A stretch of DNA of 64,000 nucleotides from Pseudomonas botevensis (GTDB lineage Bacteria; Pseudomonadota; Gammaproteobacteria; Pseudomonadales; Pseudomonadaceae): the NCBI RefSeq assembly GCF_019145475.1, contig NZ_JAHTKI010000014.1, positions 62,001 to 126,000 of the forward strand, read 5' to 3'. The position numbers were made by a program, and so were the translations under genes. Position 1 is the first letter of the stretch, and each line of letters opens with the position of its first letter. The notes under the pieces are model-generated. The model ran no database searches. It worked only from the letters and a program-made list of their open reading frames with translations, and was not told the origin of the DNA. Positions 22,719 to 31,767 of this stretch are shown here, piece by piece.

Positions 22719-22736
22719 AGTAAGCCAGGGCTTACA
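22719..22736 (-). promoter_or_regulatory. GacA box (upstream activating sequence) of rsmZ
   Basis: TGTAAGCCCTGGCTTACT on the minus strand fits the consensus TGTAAG-N6-CTTACA with one mismatch, centred about 180 bases upstream of the rsmZ start, as in other Pseudomonas. It is the binding place of the response regulator GacA. The 484-base gap 22363-22846 otherwise holds only rsmZ, its AT-rich upstream region and two terminators. Confidence 0.9.
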
Positions 22737-22794
22737 ACGCGAGACTACAACGCGGCGACCGTAAAAAATCCGCTTGCCACCCATCCAGGCGCAA

Positions 22795-22826
22795 CAAAAA
22801 AGCCCCGAACCAGTCGGGGCTTTTTG
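22795..22826 (-). terminator. Terminator of rpoS
   Basis: AAAAAGCCCCGA/TCGGGGCTTTTTT, loop CTGGT, about 20 bases past the rpoS stop on the minus strand. Confidence 0.9.
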
Positions 22827-22846
22827 TGGGCGGTCATTTGAGGCGC

Positions 22847-23854
22847 TTACTGGAACAGCGACTCGCTCGACAGGCCATTCTTCTCGAGAATTTCCCGAAG
22901 GCGCTTGAGGCCTTCCACCTGGATCTGTCTCACCCGTTCCCGGGTCAGGCCAATCTCCAGACCTACATCCTCCAGCGTGCTGCTCTCGTGGCCGCGCAGG
23001 CCGAAGCGGCGCACCACCACCTCGCGCTGCTTGTCGGTCAGCTCCGACAGCCATTGATCGATGCTCTGCGACAGATCGTCATCCTGAAGCAGTTCGCACG
23101 GATCGGTAGGACGATCATCCGTGAGGGTGTCCAGCAGGGTTTTATCCGAGTCCGGACCCAGCGAGACGTCGACCGAAGAAACCCGCTCGTTCAGGCCCAG
23201 CATGCGCTTGACCTCGCCTACCGGTTTTTCCAGCAGGTTGGCGATTTCTTCGGGTGAAGGTTCGTGATCGAGCTTTTGTGTCAGCTCCCGCGCAGCCCGC
23301 AGGTACACGTTGAGCTCCTTGACCACATGGATCGGCAGCCGGATGGTCCGGGTCTGATTCATGATCGCGCGCTCGATGGTCTGACGAATCCACCAGGTCG
23401 CGTAGGTCGAGAAGCGGAAACCGCGCTCGGGATCGAACTTTTCCACCGCCCGGATCAGTCCGAGGTTGCCCTCTTCGATCAGATCCAGCAGCGACAGCCC
23501 CCGATTGACGTAACGCCGGGCGATTTTGACCACCAGCCGCAGGTTACTTTCAATCATGCGCTTGCGCCCGGCGGGATCGCCACTTTGCGACAGACGCGCA
23601 AAATGAACTTCTTCCTCCGGGGAGAGCAATGGGGAAAAGCCGATTTCGTTGAGATACAACTGCGTGGCATCGAGTGCCCGCGTGTAGTCGATGTACTTGT
23701 GTTGTTTAAGTGAAGCGGAGTGTTTGGATTTGGAACGAACGGAAGGTGAAGGAACCCCTTCATCATTCGACATCGAATCCGAAGCGAAGTCGGTCTCCAT
23801 AAGGAGAACCTCATCGTCGATGTCAAACTCCGGCACTTCTTTACTGAGAGCCAT
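22847..23854 (-). CDS. rpoS: RNA polymerase sigma factor RpoS
   Basis: 335 residues. Region 1.2 (DATQLYLNEIGFSPLLSPEE), region 2 (NLRLVVKIARRYVNRGLSLL, DLIEEGNLGLIRAVEKFD, RGFRFSTYATWWIRQTIERA), region 3 and region 4 (LTRERVRQIQVEGLKRLREI) are complete. It directs stationary-phase and stress transcription. The gene follows nlpD with a 106-base gap carrying AAAGGA before the ATG. In Pseudomonas a main rpoS promoter lies in or near nlpD. Position next to rsmZ is conserved. Confidence 0.98.
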   Translation of the reverse strand: MALSKEVPEFDIDDEVLLMETDFASDSMSNDEGVPSPSVRSKSKHSASLKQHKYIDYTRALDATQLYLNEIGFSPLLSPEEEVHFARLSQSGDPAGRKRMIESNLRLVVKIARRYVNRGLSLLDLIEEGNLGLIRAVEKFDPERGFRFSTYATWWIRQTIERAIMNQTRTIRLPIHVVKELNVYLRAARELTQKLDHEPSPEEIANLLEKPVGEVKRMLGLNERVSSVDVSLGPDSDKTLLDTLTDDRPTDPCELLQDDDLSQSIDQWLSELTDKQREVVVRRFGLRGHESSTLEDVGLEIGLTRERVRQIQVEGLKRLREILEKNGLSSESLFQ

Positions 23855-23960
23855 TGTTATAGTCCTTTGGTGAGTTCGACCCCAAGCTCAAGCGACGCCT
23901 TTATCCTTGGCAACGCTGGAGCCTGTCCCCTCTACGCGACGGAACAGGCTGGCCTTCAAA

Positions 23961-24830
23961 TCAACGTCTTGGCAGGAACTGCAGCGGATCTACAGGTTTA
24001 CCTTGTCGGCGAATCTCAAAATGCAGTTTCACCCGGTCTGTACCCGTTGACCCCATTTCGGCAATTGTCTGTCCGACCTTGACCTGCTGCCCCTCCCGTA
24101 CCAACAGCCGACGGTTGTGTCCGTAAGCACTGACGTAGGTTTCGCTGTGTTTGATGATGACCAATTCGCCGTAGCCCCTTAAGCCACTCCCGGCGTAAAC
24201 CACCGTCCCATCAGACGCAGCTAAAACAGGCTGTCCCAAATCTCCGGCGATATCAATTCCTTTATTCAAACTACCGTTTGAAGAGAATTTACCAATCAGA
24301 ATGCCATTAGATGGCCATCCCCAGCCGGTCGGGGCCGGGCCTGGTGGAGGCAATGGAGCGGGTGCCGGCTTGTTGGCGACGGACGGTACAACCGCCGCAG
24401 AACCGGTGGTTGTGGTGGTTGTCGTGCCATTCGCCTGGCGCCGGATTACCGTGGTTTTACTGGACGAAGACGGCGAGGAACTGGTGCTACTCACCACGGC
24501 AGCCGGCGTTGAATCGGTGCGACCGTCGAAGCGAATTGTCTGACCCGGATGGATCGTATACGGCGTAGGAATATTGTTCCGGGCAGCGAGGGCTTTGTAG
24601 TCCCAGCCGTAGCGAAACGCGATCGAAAACAACGTATCGCCCTTACGGACTACATACTGCCCGGTCGTCACCGTAGGACGCTGGGCCACCGCGTTGTTGC
24701 GATCGACCACGCGCACGTTGCTCGATTTGGTGCTGGAGCAACCGACCAGCAAGGTGCTCAAGACAAGGCCAGTCACCAGGCGCTGAAAGCTCGTGTTACC
24801 CATACGCTGCGCAATGACTGTGAGACTCAC
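23961..24830 (-). CDS. nlpD: Lipoprotein NlpD, LysM and M23 domains
   Basis: 289 residues from a GTG at 24830 (VSLTVIAQRMGNTSF), chosen for GGGAGCGG upstream and for the match to Pseudomonas NlpD. A lipoprotein signal ends at LVGC-S. A LysM domain (YVVRKGDTLFSIAFRYGWDY) follows, then a Ser/Thr-rich linker and a C-terminal M23-like domain (GIDIAGDLGQPVLAASDGTV). The catalytic Zn ligands of true M23 enzymes are degenerate, so it probably activates the amidase AmiC at division. Part of the surE-pcm-nlpD-rpoS series. Confidence 0.93.
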   Translation of the reverse strand: MSLTVIAQRMGNTSFQRLVTGLVLSTLLVGCSSTKSSNVRVVDRNNAVAQRPTVTTGQYVVRKGDTLFSIAFRYGWDYKALAARNNIPTPYTIHPGQTIRFDGRTDSTPAAVVSSTSSSPSSSSKTTVIRRQANGTTTTTTTGSAAVVPSVANKPAPAPLPPPGPAPTGWGWPSNGILIGKFSSNGSLNKGIDIAGDLGQPVLAASDGTVVYAGSGLRGYGELVIIKHSETYVSAYGHNRRLLVREGQQVKVGQTIAEMGSTGTDRVKLHFEIRRQGKPVDPLQFLPRR

Positions 24831-25040
24831 CCGCCGCTCCCTTTGTGGTGGCTGAAAATTGTGAAATGCCGCAATCGGGCATGCAGTGTTGCAAGTATAA
24901 CCGGCCAGACCAGCTTCACCTTTAATGAAGCCTTTTCCTTCGCCGCACACGTTTGCTCTATATAGATGAACTGTTTAAGCAAACTTCGCCGCTGTAAGAC
25001 AAAGGCACTCGAAAGGAATTCAGCGCCCTTGAATAAATGC

Positions 25041-25718
25041 TCAGGCCAGCGGCCCGTTGAGCAATGGAACGAAGCGCACCGCTCCCAGAACGTGTCGGGA
25101 AAAACCGTGCTCTTCGCGCACGATCAGCATCAACTGTTGCACTTCACCGGAGCCCACCGGAATCACCAGGCGCCCGCCCGGTGCCAACTGGTCAAGCAAG
25201 GCCTGAGGCACATCGGTAGCCACTGCGGTCACGATGATGCCGTTGTACGGCGCCAGCGCCGGCCAGCCTTCCCAGCCATCGCCCCAACGGAAGACCACAT
25301 TGCGCAGGTTCAGCTCGACCAGGCGCTCCTTGGCGCGATCCTGCAGCACCTTGATCCGCTCCACCGAAAACACCCGCTCGACCAACTGCGACAACACGGC
25401 AGTCTGGTAACCGGAGCCAGTGCCGATTTCCAGCACCTTGTCCAGCGGCCCGGCCTCGAGCAACAACTCGCTCATGCGCGCGACCATATAAGGCTGGGAG
25501 ATGGTCTGGTTATGGCCGATCGGCAAGGCCGTGTCTTCATAGGCACGGTGCGCCAGCGCTTCATCGACGAACAGATGACGCGGCGTGCGACGAATCACCT
25601 CCAGCACCTTGGCGTTGGACAGGCCTTCTTCATACAGACGCTGGATCAGGCGCTCGCGCGTACGCTGGGAGGTCATCCCGATGCCGCTGCGCAGCCTGTC
25701 GTCTTGTTCACGAGCCAT
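25041..25718 (-). CDS. pcm: Protein-L-isoaspartate O-methyltransferase
   Basis: 225 residues with the SAM-binding motif LEIGTGSGYQTAVLSQLVER and the N-terminal VPRH-type block RRTPRHLFVDEALAHRAYED. It repairs isoaspartyl residues in aged proteins. The ATG shares TAATG with the end of surE, so translation is coupled. A 210-base gap to nlpD holds no other gene that I can see. Confidence 0.95.
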   Translation of the reverse strand: MAREQDDRLRSGIGMTSQRTRERLIQRLYEEGLSNAKVLEVIRRTPRHLFVDEALAHRAYEDTALPIGHNQTISQPYMVARMSELLLEAGPLDKVLEIGTGSGYQTAVLSQLVERVFSVERIKVLQDRAKERLVELNLRNVVFRWGDGWEGWPALAPYNGIIVTAVATDVPQALLDQLAPGGRLVIPVGSGEVQQLMLIVREEHGFSRHVLGAVRFVPLLNGPLA

Positions 25719-26467
25719 TAGTTGAGGCCCTCCAGCCAGCCGTCGAGCGTTCTGAAGGCATCATTGAAGGTGCGATCGAGCTGCAACGGAGTGATGGAAA
25801 CGTAGCCCTGCATCACCGCGTGGAAGTCTGTGCCCGGACCACCATCCTCGGCATCGCCGGCGGCAGCAATCCAGTAACCGGCCTTGCCGCGCGGATCGAC
25901 CACTTTCATCGGCGCTGCCGCGCGGGCGCGGTGACCGAGACGCGTCAGGGCAATGCCGCGAATGTGATCGATCGGCAGATTGGGAATGTTCACGTTCAGC
26001 ACCGTGCGCGGTGGCAGATCGAGCCCGGCGTGGGCCTCGACCAGTTTGCGCGCAAAGTGGGCGGCGGTGGGCAGATTGTCGACCTGACGCGAGACCAGCG
26101 AGAAGGCAAACGAAGGGCGCTCGAGAAAGCGTCCTTCAAGGGCGGCGGCCACGGTCCCGGAATACAGCACGTCGTCGCCCAGATTGGCGCCGAGGTTGAT
26201 CCCGGAAACCACCATGTCCGGTTCGCGCTCCAGCAAACCGTTGAGCCCCAGATGCACACAATCGGTCGGCGTGCCATTGAGGCTGATGAAGCCGTTGGCC
26301 AGGTATTGCGGGTGCAACGGACGATCGAGCGTCAGCGAACTGCTGGCACCGCTCTTGTCCTGTTCCGGGGCGATAACCACGCACTCGGTGTAATCCGCCA
26401 GCGCAGCATAAAGCGCGGCAAGACCGGGTGCGGTTACCCCATCGTCGTTAGAAATCAGAATACGCAT
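25718..26467 (-). CDS. surE: 5'/3'-nucleotidase SurE
   Basis: 249 residues. The N-terminal MRILISNDDGVTAPGLAAL supplies the metal-binding Asp-Asp, VVIAPEQDKSGASSSLTLDR and PDMVVSGINLGANLGDDVLY complete the active site. It dephosphorylates nucleoside monophosphates in stress survival. Its start overlaps truD by 13 bases. Confidence 0.96.
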   Translation of the reverse strand: MRILISNDDGVTAPGLAALYAALADYTECVVIAPEQDKSGASSSLTLDRPLHPQYLANGFISLNGTPTDCVHLGLNGLLEREPDMVVSGINLGANLGDDVLYSGTVAAALEGRFLERPSFAFSLVSRQVDNLPTAAHFARKLVEAHAGLDLPPRTVLNVNIPNLPIDHIRGIALTRLGHRARAAAPMKVVDPRGKAGYWIAAAGDAEDGGPGTDFHAVMQGYVSITPLQLDRTFNDAFRTLDGWLEGLN

Positions 26468-27513
26468 GGGCTGTCCGTCTGCCCCACCGGCACCAGATCA
26501 ACGAGTTCGCGCACCAGTACGGTGGCGAAGCATCCAGCCGGGAGGACGAATTCCAGTTGCAGAATGTCAGGCTCGGGATAATGCCACGTCAACCCGCCAA
26601 TGGGCAGACGCAGGATGCGACGTTCGTGGCTCATACCGGCATTAATCAACCAATCGCGCAGATCCGCCTCGCGTGCGGCAATTTCCTGCTCCAGATCATG
26701 GACAACCCCGGTCGCCGGCGAGTCACCTTCGCCCCACTGAGGACCGGTCGGATGCAGGTCGAGAATCGCCAGGCGCGGGTCGCTGCACTCGGCTTCACCG
26801 GCAGGAAAAAAGCTGCGGCTGTCAGTGAATGCCAATAGATCGCCAACCTGCGCACGTTGCCAGGTGCCATCGGCGACACGCGCGGCCAGCACCTGGTTGA
26901 ACAGAAAACTGCGCGCCGTCGACAGCAGGCGCGAGCGCACATTGCGCTGCTCCGGCAACGCTTTGCGCGCCGCCCACGAACGGGCGTCGACCACGTTGCC
27001 GCCGTCATGACCAAAACGCTGGGCGCCGAAATAATTCGGGATGCCTTGTTTGCGGATCAGTTGCAGACGCTCTTCGATCGCGGCCTTGTCGCCCGCGAAC
27101 TGGGTCAGACGCAAAGTGAAGCCGTTGGCCGAGTGCGCACCGCGTTGCAGTTTGCGCTTGTGGCGAGTGGTCTTGAGGATCTTCAGCGTGTCGTTTTCCG
27201 CCGCCGACAGGTCCGGATCCGCCTTGCCCGGCAGTTGCACGCTGAACCATTGGCGGGTCAGCGCCTGGCGATCCTTGAGCCCGGCGTAACTGACCGTGCG
27301 CAGCGGCACGCCGGCAGCCTTGGCAATCCGGCGCGCGGCCTCTTCAGTATTCAGGCCGCGTTTTTCCACCCAGATCCACAGATGCTCGCCATCGCCGCTG
27401 AACGGGATATCAAGCACTTCATCGACCTGGAAATCTTCGGCGATGGCTTTCAGTACCGCTGTGCCGAGCGCGTCACCATAGGCCCGGGGGCCAAGCAATT
27501 GCAGTTCATTCAT
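26455..27513 (-). CDS. truD: tRNA pseudouridine(13) synthase TruD
   Basis: 352 residues. The catalytic motif SYAGLKDRQALTRQWFSVQL contains the conserved Asp, and QGIPNYFGAQRFGHDGGNVV and FLFNQVLAARV are family signatures. It converts U13 of tRNA-Glu to pseudouridine. Its ATG overlaps the ispF stop by four bases (ATGA). Confidence 0.96.
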   Translation of the reverse strand: MNELQLLGPRAYGDALGTAVLKAIAEDFQVDEVLDIPFSGDGEHLWIWVEKRGLNTEEAARRIAKAAGVPLRTVSYAGLKDRQALTRQWFSVQLPGKADPDLSAAENDTLKILKTTRHKRKLQRGAHSANGFTLRLTQFAGDKAAIEERLQLIRKQGIPNYFGAQRFGHDGGNVVDARSWAARKALPEQRNVRSRLLSTARSFLFNQVLAARVADGTWQRAQVGDLLAFTDSRSFFPAGEAECSDPRLAILDLHPTGPQWGEGDSPATGVVHDLEQEIAAREADLRDWLINAGMSHERRILRLPIGGLTWHYPEPDILQLEFVLPAGCFATVLVRELVDLVPVGQTDSPCVF

Positions 27514-27983
27514 GCGCGTAGCAACAAGGCAACGGAATGTACGGCGATGCCTTCTTCGCGACCGACGAAACCGAGTTTTTCGGTGGTGGTGGCTTTGACG
27601 TTCACTTGATCCAGCTCAACTTGCAGATCGGCGGCGATCAGCGCGCGCATCGATTCGATATGCGGGGCCATTTTCGGCGCCTGGGCAACGATGGTGTTGT
27701 CGACATTGCCGACTTTCCAGCCCTTGGCGTGAATCAGGCTGACGACGTGGCGCAACAGCACACGACTGTCGGCGCCCTTGAATTGCGGGTCGGTGTCCGG
27801 GAAGTGCTTGCCGATATCACCCAGCGCCGCCGCGCCGAGCAAGGCATCGCTCAAGGCGTGCAGCAGGACGTCACCGTCGGAGTGAGCGAGCAGCCCGAAG
27901 CCGTGTGCGATACGCACACCACCCAGAGTAATGAAATCGCCTTCAGCGAAACGGTGCACATCATAGCCGTGGCCAATACGCAT
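27510..27983 (-). CDS. ispF: 2-C-methyl-D-erythritol 2,4-cyclodiphosphate synthase
   Basis: 157 residues. MRIGHGYDVHRF and HSDGDVLLHALSDALLGAAA give the Asp/His metal site, and GDIGKHFPDTDPQFKGADS completes the active site. It is step five of the MEP isoprenoid route; dxr and ispD are elsewhere in the window. The ATG directly abuts the T-run of a terminator hairpin, whose GGGGCG arm is the only possible ribosome site. Confidence 0.97.
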   Translation of the reverse strand: MRIGHGYDVHRFAEGDFITLGGVRIAHGFGLLAHSDGDVLLHALSDALLGAAALGDIGKHFPDTDPQFKGADSRVLLRHVVSLIHAKGWKVGNVDNTIVAQAPKMAPHIESMRALIAADLQVELDQVNVKATTTEKLGFVGREEGIAVHSVALLLRA

Positions 27984-28017
27984 AAAAAAACGCCCCGATT
28001 TTTGTCAGGGCGTGATT
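27984..28017 (-). terminator. Terminator of fghA touching the ispF start codon
   Basis: On the minus strand CACGCCC/GGGGCGT with about 11 loop bases and seven T residues, followed at once by the ispF ATG. Confidence 0.75.
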
Positions 28018-28026
28018 CTACCTGCA

Positions 28027-28872
28027 TTAGCCCCGAAGGGCTTGTGCGTGATGCTGCAAGTGGTCGTCAATGAAGCTCGATATGAAGAAATAGCTATGGT
28101 CGTAGCCCGGTTGCAGGCGCAACGTCAGCGGATGACCCGCCTGTTTGGCCGCCTGTTGCAGGGCTTCGGGCTTGAGCTGGGTGGCGAGGAAATCGTCGCG
28201 ATCACCCTGATCGACCAGCAATGGCAACTTTTCGTTCGCCTCGGCGATCAACGCGCAGGCATCCCATTCGCGCCACTTCGAACGGTCTTCGCCCAGGTAG
28301 CGGGAGAATGCCTTTTGGCCCCACGGGCAATCCATCGGGTTGTTGATCGGCGAAAACGCCGATACCGACTGGTAACGCCCCGGATTGCGCAAGGCGCAGA
28401 CCAGTGCACCGTGCCCACCCATGGAGTGGCCGCTGATGCTGCGTTTGTCCGATGCGGGAAAATGCGCCTCAACCAGTGAAGGCAATTCCTGCACGACATA
28501 GTCATGCATCCGATAGTGCCGCGACCAAGGCTCCTGCGTGGCGTTCAAATAGAAGCCGGCACCCAGGCCAAAGTCCCAGGCACCGTCCGGATCACCCGGC
28601 ACGTCGGCGCCGCGCGGGCTGGTGTCGGGCGCCACGATCATCAGTCCAAGCTCAGCAGCCATGCGCATGGCGCCGGCCTTCTGCATGAAGTTTTCGTCAG
28701 TGCAGGTCAGGCCCGACAGCCAGTACAACACCGGCAGCTTGCCACCCTGCTCCGCCTGCGGCGGCAGGTACACGGCGAAAACCATGTCACAACCCAGCAC
28801 GTCGGAACGATGACGATAACGCTTGTGCCAGCCGCCGAAACTCTTCTGACAGGAGATGTTCTCCAGACTCAT
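28027..28872 (-). CDS. fghA: S-formylglutathione hydrolase
   Basis: 281 residues from MSLENISCQKSFGGWHKRYR, with TAGGAG before the ATG at 28872. An esterase D fold is shown by YWLSGLTCTDENFMQKAGAM and the nucleophile in SISGHSMGGHGALV; Asp and His of the triad are near VDQGDRDDFL and GYDHSYFF. It hydrolyses S-formylglutathione to formate and glutathione, the second step after AdhC. A 65-base gap to adhC suggests one transcript. Confidence 0.96.
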   Translation of the reverse strand: MSLENISCQKSFGGWHKRYRHRSDVLGCDMVFAVYLPPQAEQGGKLPVLYWLSGLTCTDENFMQKAGAMRMAAELGLMIVAPDTSPRGADVPGDPDGAWDFGLGAGFYLNATQEPWSRHYRMHDYVVQELPSLVEAHFPASDKRSISGHSMGGHGALVCALRNPGRYQSVSAFSPINNPMDCPWGQKAFSRYLGEDRSKWREWDACALIAEANEKLPLLVDQGDRDDFLATQLKPEALQQAAKQAGHPLTLRLQPGYDHSYFFISSFIDDHLQHHAQALRG

Positions 28873-28937
28873 GTAAAGACTCCTACGCGACCACGGCAAC
28901 AGACCTACAAAGCCTGCCGCCATGGAGACGCGATTGA

Positions 28938-30050
28938 TCAGAAATGAATGACGGTACGGATGCTCTTGCCTTCGTGCATCAGGTCGAATGCCTTGTTGAT
29001 ATCTTCCAGACCCATGGTGTGGGTGATGAAAGTATCCAGCGGGATTTCGCCGCTCTGGGCCATGTCGACGTAGCTTGGCAATTCGCTGCGACCCCGCACG
29101 CCGCCGAATGCCGAACCGCGCCAGACGCGACCGGTCACCAACTGGAATGGACGGGTGGCGATTTCCTGGCCGGCACCGGCCACACCGATGATGACCGACT
29201 CACCCCAACCCTTGTGGCAGCATTCGAGGGCGGCGCGCATCAATTGCACATTGCCGATGCACTCGAAAGAGAAGTCGACGCCGCCGTCAGTCATGTCCAC
29301 GATCACTTCCTGGATCGGACGATCGAAGTCTTTCGGGTTTACACAATCGGTGGCACCCAATTGCCTGGCGATCTCGAACTTGGCCGGGTTGATGTCGATG
29401 GCGATGATCCGCGCAGCCTTGGCTTTTACCGCGCCGATCACTGCCGACAGACCGATGCCGCCCAGACCGAAGATGGCTACGGTATCACCCGGCTTGACCT
29501 TGGCCGTGTTGATCACCGCACCGATGCCGGTGGTCACGCCGCAACCGAGCAGGCAGACCTTTTCCAGCGGTGCGTCCTTGGAAATCTTCGCCACGGAGAT
29601 TTCCGGCAGTACGGTGTACTCGGAGAAGGTCGAAGTCCCCATGTAGTGGAAAATCGTTTCGCCCTTGTAGGAAAAGCGCGAAGTACCGTCCGGCATCAAA
29701 CCTTTGCCCTGAGTCGCGCGAATCGCCTGACACAGGTTGGTCTTGCCCGATTTACAGAATTTGCATTGGCCGCATTCCGGGGTGTACAGCGGGATAACAT
29801 GATCACCGACAGCTACCGAGGTCACGCCTTCGCCAATGGCTTCGACGATTGCACCGCCCTCATGGCCGAGGATTGACGGAAAAATCCCTTCCGGATCTGC
29901 GCCGGACAGGGTGTAGGCGTCAGTGTGGCAAACCCCGGAAGCCACCACACGCAGCAACACTTCACCGGCCTTGGGCATGGCGACATCGACTTCTACGATT
30001 TCCAGCGGCTTCTTGGCCTCGAAGGCAACGGCGGCGCGCGACTTGATCAT
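28938..30050 (-). CDS. adhC: S-(hydroxymethyl)glutathione dehydrogenase / class III alcohol dehydrogenase
   Basis: 370 residues from MIKSRAAVAFEAKKPLEIVE at 30050. Catalytic zinc ligands lie in GVCHTDAYTLSGADPEGIFP and GHEGGAIVEAIGEGVTSV, structural zinc cysteines in CGQCKFCKSGKTNLCQ, and the NAD site in GLGGIGLSAVIGAVKAKAAR. It oxidises the glutathione adduct of formaldehyde. A LysR gene diverges from its start, 116 bases away. Confidence 0.96.
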   Translation of the reverse strand: MIKSRAAVAFEAKKPLEIVEVDVAMPKAGEVLLRVVASGVCHTDAYTLSGADPEGIFPSILGHEGGAIVEAIGEGVTSVAVGDHVIPLYTPECGQCKFCKSGKTNLCQAIRATQGKGLMPDGTSRFSYKGETIFHYMGTSTFSEYTVLPEISVAKISKDAPLEKVCLLGCGVTTGIGAVINTAKVKPGDTVAIFGLGGIGLSAVIGAVKAKAARIIAIDINPAKFEIARQLGATDCVNPKDFDRPIQEVIVDMTDGGVDFSFECIGNVQLMRAALECCHKGWGESVIIGVAGAGQEIATRPFQLVTGRVWRGSAFGGVRGRSELPSYVDMAQSGEIPLDTFITHTMGLEDINKAFDLMHEGKSIRTVIHF

Positions 30051-30166
30051 GCTGACTCTCCAGTGAATCCATTGAATAAAAAACCAGACAGGGAGTGTAG
30101 TCCAGCGCTGCCTGGTGAATAATCCGGACAAAAGCAAAACATTATTGCCATACAGGGATAATCTCG

Positions 30167-31063
30167 ATGTCCGAAAATCGCTGGGAAGGCATCGACGAAT
30201 TCGTCGCCGTCGCCGAATGCAGCCAGTTCACCGCCGCCGCCGAACGACTTGGGGTTTCTTCCTCGCACATCAGTCGCCAAATCGTACGACTGGAAGAGCG
30301 CTTGCAGACACGACTCCTGTATCGCAGCACCCGGCGAGTCACGCTGACCGAGGCCGGCCAAACGTTTCTGCAACATTGCCAGCGCTTGCAGGATGGCCGT
30401 GAAGAAGCGTTGCGCGCGGTCGGCGACCTGACCAGCGAACCGAAAGGCATGCTGCGCATGACCTGCGCCGTGGCCTATGGCGAACGTTTCATCGTGCCGC
30501 TGGTGACCCGGTTCATGGGGCATTACCCGCAACTGCGCATTGATATCGAGCTGACCAACCGGCAACTGGATCTGGTGCATGAAGGCCTGGATCTGGCGAT
30601 TCGCCTGGGACGATTGCAGGACTCACGGCTGGTGGCGACCCGTTTGGCACCGCGACGGATGTACTTGTGTGCGTCGCCTTCCTACCTTGAACGGTACGGG
30701 CGCCCACACAGTTTGTCGGAGCTGAGTCGGCACAACTGCCTCATCGGCAGTTCGGACCTCTGGCAACTGGAACAGAACGGGCGGGAATTTTCCCAGCGCG
30801 TCCAGGGAAACTGGCGCTGCAACAGTGGGCAAGCGGTGCTCGACGCGGCGTTGCAAGGCGTCGGGTTGTGCCAGTTGCCGGACTATTACGTGCTGGAGCA
30901 TTTGCACAGCGGTGCGTTGATTTCCTTGCTTGAGGCGCATCAACCGCCGAACACGGCGGTGTGGGCGCTGTATCCGCAACAACGCCATCTGTCACCGAAG
31001 GTGCGCAAACTGGTGGATTTCTTGAAGGAAGGATTGGCTGAGCGGCCGGAATACCGGATCTAG
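30167..31063 (+). CDS. LysR-family transcriptional regulator
   Basis: 298 residues. An N-terminal winged helix (FVAVAECSQFTAAAERLGVS, SHISRQIVRLEERLQTRLLY) and a periplasmic-binding-like effector domain. Divergent from adhC, so it is a candidate regulator of formaldehyde detoxification; effector unknown. Its TAG and the ispD TAG share the same CTAG, so the two genes converge and overlap by three bases with no terminator between them. Confidence 0.92.
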   Translation: MSENRWEGIDEFVAVAECSQFTAAAERLGVSSSHISRQIVRLEERLQTRLLYRSTRRVTLTEAGQTFLQHCQRLQDGREEALRAVGDLTSEPKGMLRMTCAVAYGERFIVPLVTRFMGHYPQLRIDIELTNRQLDLVHEGLDLAIRLGRLQDSRLVATRLAPRRMYLCASPSYLERYGRPHSLSELSRHNCLIGSSDLWQLEQNGREFSQRVQGNWRCNSGQAVLDAALQGVGLCQLPDYYVLEHLHSGALISLLEAHQPPNTAVWALYPQQRHLSPKVRKLVDFLKEGLAERPEYRI

Positions 31064-31767
31064 CGGCGATTCGCCCAGCGCTGGCGCAACCACTCCAGAT
31101 CCTCAGGACGGGTGACCTTGAGGTTATCCGCCCGCCCCTCGATCAGACGCGGCGCCATGCCGGCCCACTCCATCGCCGAGGCTTCATCGGTGATCACGGC
31201 ATCGGCCACCAGACTGTCCGCCAGCGCCCGGTGCAACGCACCGAGGCGGAACATCTGCGGGGTATAGGCCTGCCAGATCACACTGCGGTCAACGGTTTCG
31301 ACCACTCGACCGTGCTTGTCGACCCGTTTCAGGGTGTCTCGCGCCGGCACGGCCAGCAGGCCTCCGACCGGATCGTCGGCGAGTTCGGCCAGCAGCCTGT
31401 CGAGATCATCGCGGCTCAGGTTGGGACGGGCCGCATCGTGCACCAGCACCCAATCGTCATCGTCGGCACCTTGGGCATGCAGATGCAGCAAGGCGTTGAG
31501 CACCGAGGCAGAACGTTCGGCACCACCTTCGACCCGCTGAATACGCGGATCGCTGACGCAAGCCAGGTTCGGCCAGTAGGGATCGTCAGCAGCAAGACTG
31601 ACCACCAGGCCCTTGAGGCTCGGGTGATCGAGGAAACAGCCGAGGCTGTGTTCAAGAATTGTGCGCCCGCCCAGTTGCAGATATTGCTTGGGACGGTCCG
31701 CGGCCATACGGGCACCGACGCCCGCGGCAGGAATCACGGCCCAGAAGGCCGGCAGGGAATCGATCAT
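31060..31767 (-). CDS. ispD: 2-C-methyl-D-erythritol 4-phosphate cytidylyltransferase
   Basis: 235 residues. VIPAAGVGARMAADRPKQYL is the nucleotidyltransferase loop with the conserved Arg and Lys; VLVHDAARPNLSRDDLDRLL and DEASAMEWAG are the other active-site blocks. It makes CDP-methylerythritol in the MEP path. ATGA coupling with ftsB. Confidence 0.97.
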   Translation of the reverse strand: MIDSLPAFWAVIPAAGVGARMAADRPKQYLQLGGRTILEHSLGCFLDHPSLKGLVVSLAADDPYWPNLACVSDPRIQRVEGGAERSASVLNALLHLHAQGADDDDWVLVHDAARPNLSRDDLDRLLAELADDPVGGLLAVPARDTLKRVDKHGRVVETVDRSVIWQAYTPQMFRLGALHRALADSLVADAVITDEASAMEWAGMAPRLIEGRADNLKVTRPEDLEWLRQRWANRR

